Source: Tillandsia leiboldiana (lineage: Eukaryota; Streptophyta; Magnoliopsida; Poales; Bromeliaceae). From it: a stretch of 64,000 bases of DNA. Within the stretch, counting starts at the first letter, position 1. Each line of letters starts with the position of its first letter. The notes below the pieces were generated by a model. It was not told where the DNA came from, made no database searches, and saw only the letters and a program-made list of their open reading frames with translations. The position numbers and the translations under genes are program-made. Location: NCBI GenBank assembly GCA_029204045.2, contig JAQNDB010000232.1, positions 1-64,000 of the forward strand, in the 5' to 3' direction. Shown here one piece after another: positions 11,913 to 22,505 of the stretch.

Positions 11913-12214
11913 CTTGTTGGGTTATATGTAATAATGGATCTAAATAGGGGAAAAAACACCTAGAGGGGGGTGAATAGGTGTAAACAATAAATACTCAAAA
12001 AATCATTGCGCAATAAAAACCCAATGCGGAAATATAAGTGAACACGCAAGATTTTTACGTGGAAAACTCCAAACCGGAGTAAAAAACCACGGGACCGATA
12101 ACACGGTGAAATCCACTAGAATTAAACACGTACAAGGTGATATACCGTACTCACAGATGACTCAACCTTTTCCATATGCTCCTAGTTGATCTTCTCCGCT
12201 CGCTCCGCAACGCG

Positions 12215-12400
12215 TCTCGAATCCACGATCTGCGTCCAACGCCAAATCCACGGCGTCCAACGTCGAGTCCACGACGTCTGACCGAATCCACGGTCTTCAC
12301 CCAGTAGCACGCTTCGAATCCACGAACGTACCTCGCTCCGAATCCACGAGAGCGGTTGCACCTTGAATCCACAAGGCCACGCGAGTCCACACGCCGATTT
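12215..12400 (-). other. Array of covarying mini-hairpins in LTR leader (left Sirevirus)
   Basis: Around eight repeats of a core read here as AATCCA (sense TGGATT) flanked by complementary arms, for example ACCG/CGGT, TTCG/CGAA and CCTTG/CAAGG. It lies downstream of the TATA box and so would be in the RNA. Some units have mismatches compared with the 55898-57186 LTR. Confidence 0.6.
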
Positions 12401-12703
12401 TGGGGTAAATCGTTGTTTTTGGGTGGTGATGATCCGCCGAATACTTAGATCAAAGATAGATAGGAAATACCATCTAAGTATTCATTAGTTTGATTCAACT
12501 CAAGATGTGAGTATGAAAACCTAGAATCAAACTAATCAATATAGATGAAGAAACATAGAGTAATATCTAATGATTTCCTTTCTTCTCTATATGTGGATCT
12601 TAGGCCGTATAAAAGATGACGGCTTGTATGTCGATTTACGGCTTATGTGGATTTACGGCTTATGTGGATTTTCTGGATTAACCCTAGAAAAAGAATCATA
12701 GGG

Positions 12704-12714
12704 TCTATTTATAG
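12704..12714 (-). promoter_or_regulatory. TATA box of the left Sirevirus LTR
   Basis: Sense-strand CTATAAATAGACCC, conserved in place in the other Sirevirus LTRs, between the GATCCGGATC palindromes and the hairpin array. Equivalent sites: about 18251-18260 (+, TATATATAGA), 24249-24258, 29176-29185 and 56662-56671 (-). Confidence 0.75.
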
Positions 12715-12776
12715 GTTAGAAACCCTAGGAAGAAGATAAGGATCAAAAACTGTCCGTTTCTGGAAATTTTCACGAC

Positions 12777-13010
12777 GGCGATCCGGATCGGATTAGCTGT
12801 GATCCGGATCGTCGTAACGAGTCAGGCAATTCCAGAGAAACATGGTTCGGGATCCGGATTGTAATGCACGATCCGGATCGTTCATGTATTTCAGCAAATT
12901 CCCATGTTCGGGATTCGGATCGAAATGACTATGATCCGGATCGGATTTGCCAATGAACAAGCACCCTTCGGGATCCGGATCGGACTGTCTGATCCGGATC
13001 CTGAACATGT
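12777..13010. repeat. GATCCGGATC palindrome cluster in Sirevirus LTR U3
   Basis: Several copies of the self-complementary GATCCGGATC and close variants, spaced about 30-60 bases apart and often preceded by TTCGGG, upstream of the TATA box. The same clusters are at about 17897-18185, 24319-24490, 29246-29417 and 56737-56970. Sireviruses are known to carry conserved palindromic motifs in their LTRs; whether these are the same motif needs alignment. Confidence 0.75.
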
Positions 13011-13227
13011 CCCATGTCCAGTTCTTGATTTTTATGCGATAAAAAATTCTTCCAAGTGTTTCTCCACTACAAGAAGTATTCGGATCACCAAAAATATTTA
13101 GTTAAACTTACCTGATCCTTTTGAATTCTTCTTTCTTGAGATTGAGGTATATGATCCAAACTTCATTCATCTTCAATCTTCAAGACTTAACACTTTCATG
13201 AAATGCGCCAAAACAAAATTCGTAACA

Positions 13228-13640
13228 CATTTTCCCAGGTACGGATACAACGGTCGAGACGGACGACAGGGGCAAGAGCCCAGCAGCATAGAGACCTAGA
13301 GGGACTAGCAGAGGTACCTTTCTTTTATGTTTTGAGTGAACCATGTATTGTGAGGAAAAGAATTGTAATATTATTTAATTGTACGTTGAGAGATGTAAAA
13401 TGTAATAAGGTTATTTTATGGTTCACTCTTGTATGCTTTCATATCTGCTTAAACTATTTGTTTATTGAATGCAAGTTTTAAATTAGTAATTATCTTACTC
13501 TGATATTATATCTCATCATACACATTGTTTTGATTCGAGATAGATGTGACCGTTCCTTTCGGGTAGCGTGAGGTCGTGCTCGATTGGCGGGTCTGTTGGC
13601 GTGCCCGAACCGACCAAATTGGCGGGCTCGGGGCGTGACA
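13228..13640 (+). repeat. Probable diverged gypsy LTR 3' end (D')
   Basis: AT-rich sequence turning GC-richer and ending GGGGCGTGACA at 13640, the end motif of the gypsy LTRs here. The last hundred bases (GGCGGGTCTGTTGGCGTGCCCG) resemble the end of LTR D+ at 14765. No internal region or partner LTR is seen. It could instead belong to the D+ LTR itself. No coding sequence recognised. Confidence 0.4.
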
Positions 13641-14765
13641 TGGTTAGCTGAGTCGTCGAGAGTACTTCGACCGTCGTGCGAGATGCTTGAGGATCTTGAG
13701 TCCTTTCGTTCTGAGAGTGAGCGTGGATTTTTACTATAGCCTTCATGAGCCACTTTGAGCTCGACAGAGATGCGCGGATACCTTTTCTCGGTGGGGTCGC
13801 GCCCCTCGAGTTGCCACTCCGGAGCAGAGCCTGTTACTTTACTATTGCCACTCCGGAGCAGAGCCTGTTACTTTTGTATCGCGACTTGTCGACGCAGTCC
13901 CTCTGGCTGGGCCAGTTTTGGCAGTCACGGACGCCTTACGTAAGTCCAGTCCTCCGTGGAAGTAATGGCAGTAGATTGGCGCAGGCTTGACTGGACCCTA
14001 TGAGGCAGTTAGTTCGATTGGGTCGATTGAGCACCTTGGGTGCAGGTAGTTGCATACCGTTTCATCTGTATCACCCATTGAGCATTTAGATAGAGGCAGG
14101 GTAGTTGTTGAGTATCTCCAGCTTTTCTTGTTCAGTTTTTACTGCGTTGTTATCTTATGCCTCTAGTAGACTTAGTGGGCAGATCGTCGGGCTTGGTGGC
14201 GGTCCCACTGAGAACTACGTGTTGATGTAGTTCTCACACCCGTTGGGGGTTCTCCCCCTCCTTTTTCTTTCCTCTCCTTTGTTTTGCAGAGTCATCTGTG
14301 GGAGATGCTGATTCTGCTGTTGATGTTCGAGACGAGGGAGTCGCAAGCTAGATCCCTACCTGTCTTTGGAGAGTAACTGTACCTCCACATTGGAGATTTG
14401 TAGTACAGTCAGTAGATTAGTTTTATTTTCTACTTTTGAGAGACTGTTGTATTGTGAAGATCTGACTTGTACTGAGAGCCTGTACACTGATGTATTATTG
14501 CAGTTTACCTCCCTGTAGAGTTCTGGGTTATTGTATCAGAGGATTTTGTATATGATCATATTTGGGAGATGGATATTGTACCTTTATTTCCAGCTGTACA
14601 GATGGTTGGATTTTAGTTTTACAGTAGTTTATTTTATAGCTTTGATATATGTTTAGCTGTAGTCCCTTTTCTTGCAGGTTGGACGCTTCGCCTATGCGGG
14701 GTTTTTGTATGGTCGGCGGATCTGTTGGTGAGCCCGGGTCGTAGTTTTGACCCCGGGGCGTGACA
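13641..14765 (+). repeat. Gypsy LTR D+, partial
   Basis: Homologous, in reverse, to 19830-20960: shared blocks include AGCTGAGTCGTCGAGAG, the GAGCTCGACAGAG segment, and the end ACCCCGGGGCGTGACAG. It ends at 14765 without a primer-binding site after it, so it is a solo LTR, a 3' LTR or a truncated copy. A roughly 37-base tandem duplication (about 13813-13877, CCACTCCGGAGCAGAGCC) lies inside. Left end uncertain. No gene. Confidence 0.65.
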
Positions 14766-15892
14766 GACCTGCTGGAACAAAAGAAACCAGGTAAAGAAAC
14801 TGACAAATGCTTAGGAAGGCTTGAGAGAAGAAATGAGACTTTACCTTCTGATTTGGATTGGGAATTGGCGTCAAAGTCGAAGCGACCGAGCATGTCGGAA
14901 AAGGCGACGTCGAACAAGACGTTGCAAACGTCACCCCAAACCCACTAAAAGAGCTCGTCGGAAGACCCGGCGATAACCAGAGTAAACGACACGGGAATAA
15001 AGTGTCGCTTGAGGCGTTTTCCCGTGACAGCGATCCGGTCCACCTCGGCTGTTCCCTTCACTGGGTGTCGAGTGCGGTAAGTATTATCCGTAAAGTAGGA
15101 AGTCGGGGCCGAGGGCGCCTAGATCAATCCAAACTGTTGAGCCGCGAAGTGGGGGCAGTAAACTTTGGTACTCCGAACAAGTTTGGATCGACTCTTGAGG
15201 CCGATGTGGAGATCCCTCGGGGTTAGGAAGGAATACCATACGGCGGAGTGATCTGCGAGTTCCTCTGACTCCACCTAGTTTCGGATGTATTCGAACTGTT
15301 CCCAAAACCAAGAGGGTCCATACTTCCTAGAGCCGAAGGGCGTCCAATGGCCCGAAGATCGCTCTTCCTCGGCGTAAAACACATTGAAGTATCATACAAA
15401 GTCGAGCGAATTATCCGAGGAGAAGGGCCCAAGACGCCCGAAGGATCGGGCGTAGGATGTGGTTTGCTGGAAGGAGACGGAGAGAAGCGATGTATGCCAA
15501 AGAGCGGGAAAATATAACCGGAGGCACAATTGCAAAAACCACAGGGCGCCGCACCCACAGTCGATCACCACCTTATTTTCCTTCTTGGAGATCGGCTTAA
15601 TGACTTCGAAGACCTCTCAATACAAGAAAGTCAGAAAGTAAGGGCCGAGAGAAATCTTTTGGTCGTTGGCGAGCGCAACCGCTAGCGGTAAAAAATTTCG
15701 GTTCAGTTTCTGGGACCGGGTGCAGAACAGGCTATGGCAAAGCCAATACCAAAGGAAGGTGGTGTGCTCTTCCTTAGTTACCAGCGCTATTCCATGACCC
15801 ACAAAGATCTTGGAAAACTTGCCATGCGCCAAGTCCGTTTTCGGGTCGAAGCCGGGGGCAAACTCATCCATGCCGTCGGCTGTGAAAGCCAA
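14766..15892 (-). pseudogene. Plant mobile domain (PMD, aminotransferase-like) pseudogene
   Basis: From the ATG at 15892-15890 the minus strand stays in one frame for about 375 codons, broken only by five stop codons (complement positions 15617-15619, 15392-15394, 15275-15277, 15119-15121, 14945-14947) and no frameshift. Family landmarks in order: EEHTTFLWYWLCHSLFCTRS, FLPLAVALANDQKISLGPYF, GALWFLQLCLRLYFPAL, and FAAQQFGLI. PMD proteins occur as host nuclear proteins (MAIN/MAIL type) and as passengers of plant transposons. Similarity is lost at 14765 where LTR D+ begins, so the 3' end is missing. All five stops can be explained as C-to-T changes in CGA or CAG codons. I cannot tell host gene from transposon-borne copy. 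Confidence 0.7.
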
Positions 15893-15950
15893 GGAAAGGA
15901 TAATGCTAAGATTTAATATCTCAACCTTTCCTGTTCTCTTGTATCTTCCT
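15893..15950. other. Unassigned spacer upstream of the PMD pseudogene
   Basis: Short AT-rich sequence between the PMD start and the LTR fragment E. No promoter element or repeat could be identified with confidence. Confidence 0.3.
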
Positions 15951-17429
15951 TGATGATAAATTAAGTGTTAGGGGAAGTAAACTATCGAGTCTTCTTGGGT
16001 AGAACGTCGGTGGTTGCGGGTATTTTTCGGTGTTAGAGCGTGAAAAACGGTGAACGGCGGTGCGATCGGATCTGAAATCCGACTTTCGGATCTCCCGGAA
16101 TGGGGTTTTGAAGTTCACGGTACCCGTAGTGTGCGCCGGAATCCGTGCTAAGTGTTTGGCACGCTTTTCAAGGAGATTGGGATTTATTTGTTAACATTTA
16201 AATATCCGGAGGTGGGGTTTTAATCGTACGCACAAAGAAAGAAATGATTTTTTTCCTTCAAGAAAAGAAAACCCTAGCCGGAGAGAAAAGAGGAAAAAAG
16301 AAAGCGGAGATCCCGATCTTCTTCGATCGAAGTGCCGGAAGCCGGGAGGGTGAATGGATCGTCTTCTACGATCGATCGAGGTAAGCGGTGTGTTATTTTC
16401 GTACTTTCGTTGGGCGTTTTCGGCTTTTAGGGTTTTCGGCTTTTTCCATTTCTTTTAGGTCTCGCCGTTACCGCCGCCGCGATGCCCTAGTGCACCGCCG
16501 CCGCTGCGATGCCCTAGAGCGCCGCCGCCGCCGCGATGCCCTAGAGCGCTCCCGCCACCGCCGCCTCGTGACCGCCGTCGCACCTCATGCGGCACCGCGC
16601 TTGGCTGGTGCCCGCGCGGCTAGGCCGCACGCAGTGCCGCGCGGGGCAAACACCCGCGCGGTTGGGCAGCACGCGGTGCCGCGCGGGGCAGCGCCCGCGC
16701 GGCCACGCCGCTAGCGGCGCAGCGCGAGGCTAGTGCCCGCGCGGCTGATGCCCGCGCTGCTAGCGGGGTGCCGCGCGGGGCAGCGCCCGCGCGGCCGAGC
16801 CGCTAGCAGCGCCACACGGGGGTTGCGCCCGCGCGGCAGGGCCGCACGCGGTGCCACGCGGGGCAGGCGCCCGCGCGGCTGGTTCGCATGCGGCGCCACG
16901 CGAGGCTGGTGCCCGCGCGGCGATGCCGCATGCGGCGCCGCGCGGGGCAGGCGCCCACGCGACTGGGCAGCATGCGGCGCCGCGCGAGGCTGGTGCCCGC
17001 GCGGCGGTGCCGCATGAGGCGCCGCGCGAGGATGGTACCCACGCGGCGGTGCCGCATGCGGCGCCGCGCGGGGCAGGCGCCCGCGCGGCCGCATCGCGAC
17101 CGGTTCCGCGTGGGGCGCGGTCGCGTCGTCCGTCGCACGCCGCTACCGCCGCCGCCGCTGAGTCTTCGTTGCGTTGTTGCATGTCCTAGACCCCGGTCTT
17201 TTTCTACAAGCAAGTTTAAGTCTTACCTACTGTTCTTTTGGGGACTTTTTAGGTCCGGGAGCAGGTTGTGAGCGCGGGTCGGTTTCAGGTGTTCCGGGCA
17301 TTTCATTCGACGCAACTCGAGGTGGGTACCCTTGTTTGTGTTTCGAAGTATGTTTTCAATTGTAACTTGTAAGGGTAAAGTAGGTGTGCCGTTTGTTATC
17401 ACCTAACCCCTGTTTATATGAGAATCCCT
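15951..17429 (+). repeat. Decayed Tekay-type LTR fragment (element E)
   Basis: The stretch with GGTTGCGGGTATTTTTCGG and GTGCGATCGGATCTGAAATCCGAC at 16010-16090 resembles the first 200 bases of the B LTR (CTCGCGGGTATTTTTGG, GGCGCGATCGG...GGATTCCGAC). A GC-rich minisatellite follows as in B. The normal LTR end GGGGCGTGACA and a primer-binding site are not found, so the LTR 3' part and gag start are deleted or too diverged. Left end set at TGATGATAAA by analogy only. Spurious frames cover the minisatellite on both strands. Confidence 0.55.
16470..17110. repeat. GC-rich minisatellite of LTR E
   Basis: Three copies of a unit with CGCCGCCGCGATGCCCTAG (16470-16560), then about fifteen imperfect copies of a 30-40 base unit built from GCCGCGCGGGGCAG and GCCCGCGCGGC, some containing GCATGCGGC. 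Analogous in place to the arrays of A, B and F. Confidence 0.8.
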
Positions 17430-17674
17430 TTTCTACTATCTGTTGAGACTGAACGTCGCGGTGCTCTATGTTACACACTGATTGCGGGACCAACCGCACC
17501 AGCGACGGGACCACCGGTGGCTGACAACGAGACTATGGCCGCCCCTCCTCAGACCGCGATGACCGGAATACCGTCGGTTCAGCCAACAACGCCTTCGGTA
17601 GCACCAACACCAGCGACTTCGGGACCTACGCCGGGAGCCACTGCTGGAGACCCCTTGAGAGGGAACGTGGTGAC

Positions 17675-18979
17675 TGTTACGGATTTTGAGTTGACGTATT
17701 TCGTGAATTCGGTTAAGTCTTGAAGATTGAAGATAAAGAAAGTTGGATCATTTAACTCAATCTCAAGAAAGAAGAATTCAAAAGGATCAGGTATGTTTAA
17801 CTAATTATTTTTGGTGATCCGAATACTTCTTATAGTGTAGAAACACTTGGATGAATTTATAATTGCATAAAAATCAAAAACTGGACATGGGACATGTTCA
17901 GGATCCGGATCAGACTTTCCAATCCGGATCCCGAAGGGTGTTCGTTCATACACCAGTTCAATCCGGATCGTAGCCTCCTTTGATCCGGATCCCGAACACT
18001 GGTTTTACCATGTTTTATGAACGATCCGGATCAGGCTTTGCAATCCGGATCCCGAACGTTGGTGTTTGGTGAATTGTATGAACGATCCGGATCAGGCACT
18101 TCGATCCGGATCCCGAACCTTGGTTTTTCTGGAAACTGTTTGTCTCGCTACTGCAATCCGGATCGCCGAAGTCCGATCCGGATCGCCGTCCTGAAAAATT
18201 CCAGAAAAGGTTAGTTTTTGATTCTTATCCTCTTCCAATGGTTTCTAACCTATATATAGACCCTTTAATTCATCTTTTAGGGCCCCCACGAAAAAGGGAA
18301 AAACACGACCGAATTAGATAGATCCACAAATAGAGAAGAAAGGAAATCAATAGATTAAATCTTATGTTTCTTCATCTATATTGATTGATTTGATTCTAGG
18401 TTTTCATACTCACATTTTGAGTAGAATCGAATCAATGAATACTTAGATGGTATTTCCGATCTATTTCTAATCTAAGTATTCGGCGGATCATCACCACCCA
18501 AAAACAACGATTTTCCCAAAATCGGCGCGTGGACTCGCGTGGCCTTGTGGATTCAAGGTGCTACCGCTCTCGTGGATTCGGAGCGAGGTACGTTCGTGGA
18601 TTCGAAGCGTGCTACTGGGTGAAGACCGTGGATTCGGTCGGACGTCGTGGATTCGGCGTTGGACGCAAATCGTGGATTCGAGAAGCGTCGTGGAGCGAGC
18701 GGAGAAGATCAACTAGGAGCGTATGGAAAAGGTTGAGTCGTCTGTGAGTACTGTATATCACCTTGTACGTGTTTAATTCTAGTGGATTTCACCGTGTTAT
18801 CGGTCCCGTGGTTTTTTACTCCGGTTTGGAGTTTTCCACGTAAAAATCTCTGCGTGTTATTTATTTTTCCGCATTGGGTTTTATATCGCAAAGATTTTTG
18901 AGTGTTTATTGTTTACACCTATTCACCCCCCTCTAGGTGTTTTTTCCCCTATTTAGATCCAATTATACATAACCCAACA
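17675..18979 (+). mobile_element. Solo Sirevirus LTR with TSD GTGAC
   Basis: A 1,305-base LTR from TGTTACGG to ACCCAACA, flanked directly by GTGAC at 17670-17674 and 18980-18984. No internal sequence remains, the product expected from recombination between two LTRs. It lies inside the E gag frame, which rejoins exactly across it. It carries the GATCCGGATC cluster, TATATATAGA (about 18251) and the hairpin array (18526-18681). Confidence 0.95.
18526..18681 (+). other. Array of covarying mini-hairpins in LTR leader (solo LTR)
   Basis: Seven units with a TGGATT loop (TGGACT in the first): 18526-18539 (CGCG/CGCG), 18543-18558 (CCTTG/CAAGG), 18566-18584 (GCTC-CG/CGGAGC with one bulge), 18590-18610 (ACG-TTCG/CGAA-CGT with one bulge), 18624-18639 (GACCG/CGGTC), 18642-18659 (ACGTCG/CGGCGT with one G-T pair), 18670-18681 (TCG/CGA). 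Arms differ from unit to unit but stay complementary. Located about 275-430 bases after the TATA box. Confidence 0.7.
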
Positions 18980-19829
18980 GTGACACCTACTCCCAGAGTG
19001 TCCGCCGTCGCTGCGGGGGAAGCCCCTATCCAGCAAACCGAACGGGACAGGGTGAGAGCGAACTAAACGGATTTCAAAAAGTACGACCCACCCGTGTTTG
19101 AGGGAGAGACGACCAACCCTTGGGACGTGGAAAAATGGGTAGACACCATGGAAAAGCATTTTGAAGATTTGATGATAGAGGAACATGAGCGGGTCCTCTT
19201 GGCAGTCCACTTTCTTGAGGGAAACGCTCGCATGTGGTGGAAGACGGTGCGCCCGGACCCCTCGGAGGGCACCGCCCTTCCATCATGGTCCACGTTCCGA
19301 GAAAAACTATTTGGGGCGTTTTTCTCCAACAACGTCAAACAGCAGATGGAGGACGGCCTGAAGCACATCAAGTAAGGAAGTCGGACGGTTATGGAGTACC
19401 AGCGGGCATTTGTGAGGTTGGCCAATTGCGTTCCCTTTGTCATAAGGGACGAATCTCACAAAGCCCGTCTTTTTGTGGACGGTTTGCGTAGCGAGATCTT
19501 CGAGGTTGTGCAGGCGGCGGATTTGCACACCTTCCAAAAGGTGGTCGACAGAGCCACCCTAGTGGAGAGCGGTTTTGCGATTACTCGTGCCTGACGGGAG
19601 GACTCGGAACCTAGCGGGGATAAGAAGCGAACTCAGTCTTATTCCGGAGGAGAGTATTCTAAAGGGAGTCGGCCCTCTAAACATCCGAGATCGCAACAAG
19701 GAACCAGGAACGCACCAACGGGAGGACCAAGGTCGGTGGACAAGCCTTGCATCATTTGCGGTGGAATACACCAGGTGACCGATTGTTCCAAGAGGCAAGA
19801 CCACTGTTTTCGTTGCGGCGAGCCGGGAC

Positions 19830-21365
19830 TGTCACGCCCCGGCATCGAAACTGCGACCCGGGCTCGCCAACAGATCCGCCGCCCATACGGAAACCCCGTA
19901 TAGACGAAGCGTCAAACCTGCAAAAAGAATCAACTACAGTATACAGATATCAGAGCTGAAGGTAAACTACTGAAAAACTGAAGTTCAATCACTATACAAC
20001 TGAAAATAAAACAATATCCATCTCTCAAATACGATCGTATAGAAAGTCCTCTGATACAAAACTCAAAAGGGAGATATCTCCAATAAAAACGTCAGTGTAC
20101 AAGCTCTCAATACAAAAATATCCTCACTACATCAGTCTCTCAAACTGTAAAATAAAGTACAACTCTATACCTCACAACAAAGGTCTCTCAACAGAGGGAA
20201 AAGAAGTAAACTAATCTACTGAAGCTCTCCTCTGAAGGGGGCACCGCTACACTCCAACGACGGGTAGGGAACTAGCTCGCGACTCCCTCGAAACCGGTTA
20301 GAAGGATCAGCAACTGAAGCACAGGAACAGGAGTAGGAGTCCCAGGGGAAAAAGACACCACGACGGGTGTGAGAACTACTTCCCACAGTAGTTCTCAGTG
20401 GGTGCCGTCAACAAGCCCAACGGTCTGCCCACCAAGTCTACTAGAGGCATAAAGTAACAAATGCTGAACTGAAAGGGAAAAAGCTGGAAAATAACTCTGC
20501 AGCTACTATGCCTCTATCTAGATGCTCAAGAAGTGGAACAGATGATAATATGATGCATCTACTAAAACTCAAGGTACAGTCACCTAATCTACACTGACTG
20601 CCGCATAGGGTCCAGTCAAACCTGCGCCTACCTACTGCCGTTACATCCCGGAGGACCGGACTTACGTAGGGCATCCGTAGCTGCCAAAACTAGCCCAGCC
20701 AGAGGGACTGCGTCCGTAACTACCAAAACTAGCCCAGTCAGAGGGACGGCGTCGATAAGTCGCGATACAAAAGTAACAAATCCACCCTGGGTGTGGCTCT
20801 CGAGGGGAGCGACCCCATCGAGGAAGAAGGTATCCACGTACTCTGTCGAGCTCAGGTGGCACTGCAGGCTATAGTCCAAAATCCACGCTCACGCTCTGAA
20901 CGGAAAGACTCAGAATCCTCAATCATCTCGCACAACGGTTGGAGCACTCTCGACGACTCAGCTGATCAGCTCACACGAACACGAGTCACTAGCCTCTCCA
21001 ACAGCTCACAGCACAAAACACATTGGCTGGAGATACTCCACAGCCAAGATCGACCCACAACTCAGGGCTAACAAAACTGTCGGACAACACTCAACGACCC
21101 GGGACCACCGTCAACCCCAACGGTTCCCAACAACACAGGCCGGAAGATACTCGACGGTCCGGGACCACCGTCAACACAACGGCTCCCCCCGAAAGAACAT
21201 CAAACTCACAGAAGACACCAACCAGGGCCCGAAAGTTCCGGGAGACCAATGCCTACAACCCTATCAACAAGAACAGGTTCCAGGCTCGGCCCCCGTGGCT
21301 TTCGTCCCGACAAAGGAACGGCCCCTAGAACCCAGACCACTCGAATCCTTTCGAGTGGGGATAAT
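19830..21365 (-). repeat. Gypsy LTR D-, partial, host of the large nest
   Basis: Starts TGTCACGCCCCGG at 19830, straight after the cut E gag, and is the reverse homologue of D+ (13641-14765). It carries a 37-38 base tandem duplication (about 20690-20757, CCAAAACTAGCCCAG twice) and about 60-base repeats with GGGACCACCGTCAAC (about 21090-21180). It is interrupted at 21365 (flank ATAAT) by element C-; its remainder would lie beyond the right edge of the window. No coding sequence seen. Confidence 0.65.
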
Positions 21366-21415
21366 TGTCACGCCCCGGGGGTTTATTTTAGCGGAAACGA
21401 GTTACAAAAAGGTAT

Positions 21416-21416
<1 letters not shown>

Positions 21417-21472
<56 letters not shown>
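21417..21472. repeat. T31-A25 homopolymer palindrome in C- LTR
   Basis: 31 T followed directly by 25 A, able to fold as a 25-bp hairpin. Shorter T/A tracts sit at the same LTR position in A (about 70-80, 7953-7968), B (short A runs near 32638 and 40115) and F (60082-60117). Confidence 0.8.
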
Positions 21473-21473
<1 letters not shown>

Positions 21474-22474
21474 CTTCTTCCCCAGCGCGTGCCCAGATCC
21501 GCCGCATATAAAGGATCACTCTACAAACGGACAGAGTCTCCCCTGTATATGCACGGTGTCGCGGCTTGTACAATGTCCAAAAACGGGCAAACATTCAATC
21601 ACAACAATTCAGGACATACAATCATTCACAATTTACTGAATAAATCTCACGGCCGATCAGTTTGAAAGGATAAACCCACAATTGTTGAAACGGCGCCCAC
21701 CCGGCACCCATATTTTGAAAACCCTTTTCGAAAGCAACATAAACTCAGGGGTTTTGGAAAACAGTGCCCACAGGACACTTAGGTTTTGAAAGCCATTTTC
21801 GCAAACCATAAACCCACAAGGTTTTGAAAACGGTGCCCACACGACACTCGAGTTTTTGAAAGTAGTTTTCGCAATCTTTTCTTTTGTTTTCTCTTTTATT
21901 TTCCAAAGCGACCAACAGAGATGTAAATAAAATAAACAATTTATTATTCACCATACCGACATCCACACCGACCCCACGAGGGTATCGCGAACCACACCGT
22001 AGTCTACAGTACCAAATGAAATGCAAGGAAAAGCAAAGGAGTTACAGACTAGGGCTCCTCACTGCCCGACCACTCCTGCCTCGACCTCACCGTCGTCTAC
22101 CGCTCACCCCTGGAAGAACCTGTCACGGAGTGGGTAGTCAGCGACATGCGATAATAATAATAAGCAAGAAAGAATGTCAAACCCAACAGTAAGACTATCC
22201 GAAGCAACCACTCGGCTCACTGGAAAAGTAACACGCGAACACCTGCAACACCTGTAATACCTGTAGCACCTACGCACCTTGATCTCGTCGGGCACCTACC
22301 CCGACAGATCGCACCGCTCACACCTTGGGGCACCTGACCTCGTCGGACACCTATCCTGACAGGTCGCACCTCTCCCCCCCCCCCTTTTGATGCCTCAAAC
22401 CCCACACCTACGGGGGCCCCCACTACCTCACCTCGTGGGTTTACACGGGTCGAAGACCGCTTTCCCGGAAAAGA

Positions 22475-22505
22475 GCACCCTTTGCGGTGGCCAGACCGCG
22501 GGTGC
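22475..22505 (-). other. Conserved gypsy-LTR hairpin (copy in C- LTR)
   Basis: Same two-part stem GCACCC/GGGTGC and GCGGT/ACCGC, beside TTTCCCGGAAAAG. Confidence 0.7.

Larger units (their letters stand above)
11915..13227 (-). repeat. 5' LTR of the left Sirevirus element
   Basis: 1.31 kb, sense start TGTTACG at 13227 and end ATAACCCAACA at 11915. It is clearly related to the LTRs at 17675-18979, 23506-24811, 28433-29738 and 55898-57186. Features in sense order: GATCCGGATC palindromes (about 13010-12777), TATA box (about 12704-12714), then the hairpin array (about 12400-12215). Flank to the right begins CATTT. Confidence 0.92.
17430..19829 (+). pseudogene. Element E gag pseudogene, split by a solo Sirevirus LTR
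   Basis: Two exon-like pieces, 17430-17674 and 18980-19829, read through in one frame once the inserted LTR and one GTGAC copy are ignored. First the Pro/Ala/Thr-rich region (APTPATSGPTPG), then TERDRVRAN, DPPVFEGETTNPWDVEKWV, EGNARMWWKTVRPDP, FVDGLRSEIF and the knuckle CIICGGIHQVTDC. It is broken by in-frame stops at about 19064-19066, 19373-19375 and 19592-19594, and ends in CFRCGEPG where LTR D- cuts in. Homologue of element B gag. It has no pol in the window. Confidence 0.88.

Noticed and set aside
15223..15558. A separate 111-codon minus-strand gene overlapping the PMD pseudogene
   Set aside because: It is another frame of the same region; the PMD frame carries the family motifs.
13641..21365. 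LTRs D+ (ends 14765) and D- (starts 19830) as the two ends of one element
   Set aside because: They are in opposite orientation and the sequence between them belongs to other elements, so they are separate insertions or fragments.
21417..21472. Poly-T/poly-A tract as a LINE or SINE tail or processed pseudogene
   Set aside because: It lies at a set position inside an LTR, with LTR sequence on both sides and no retroposon body.
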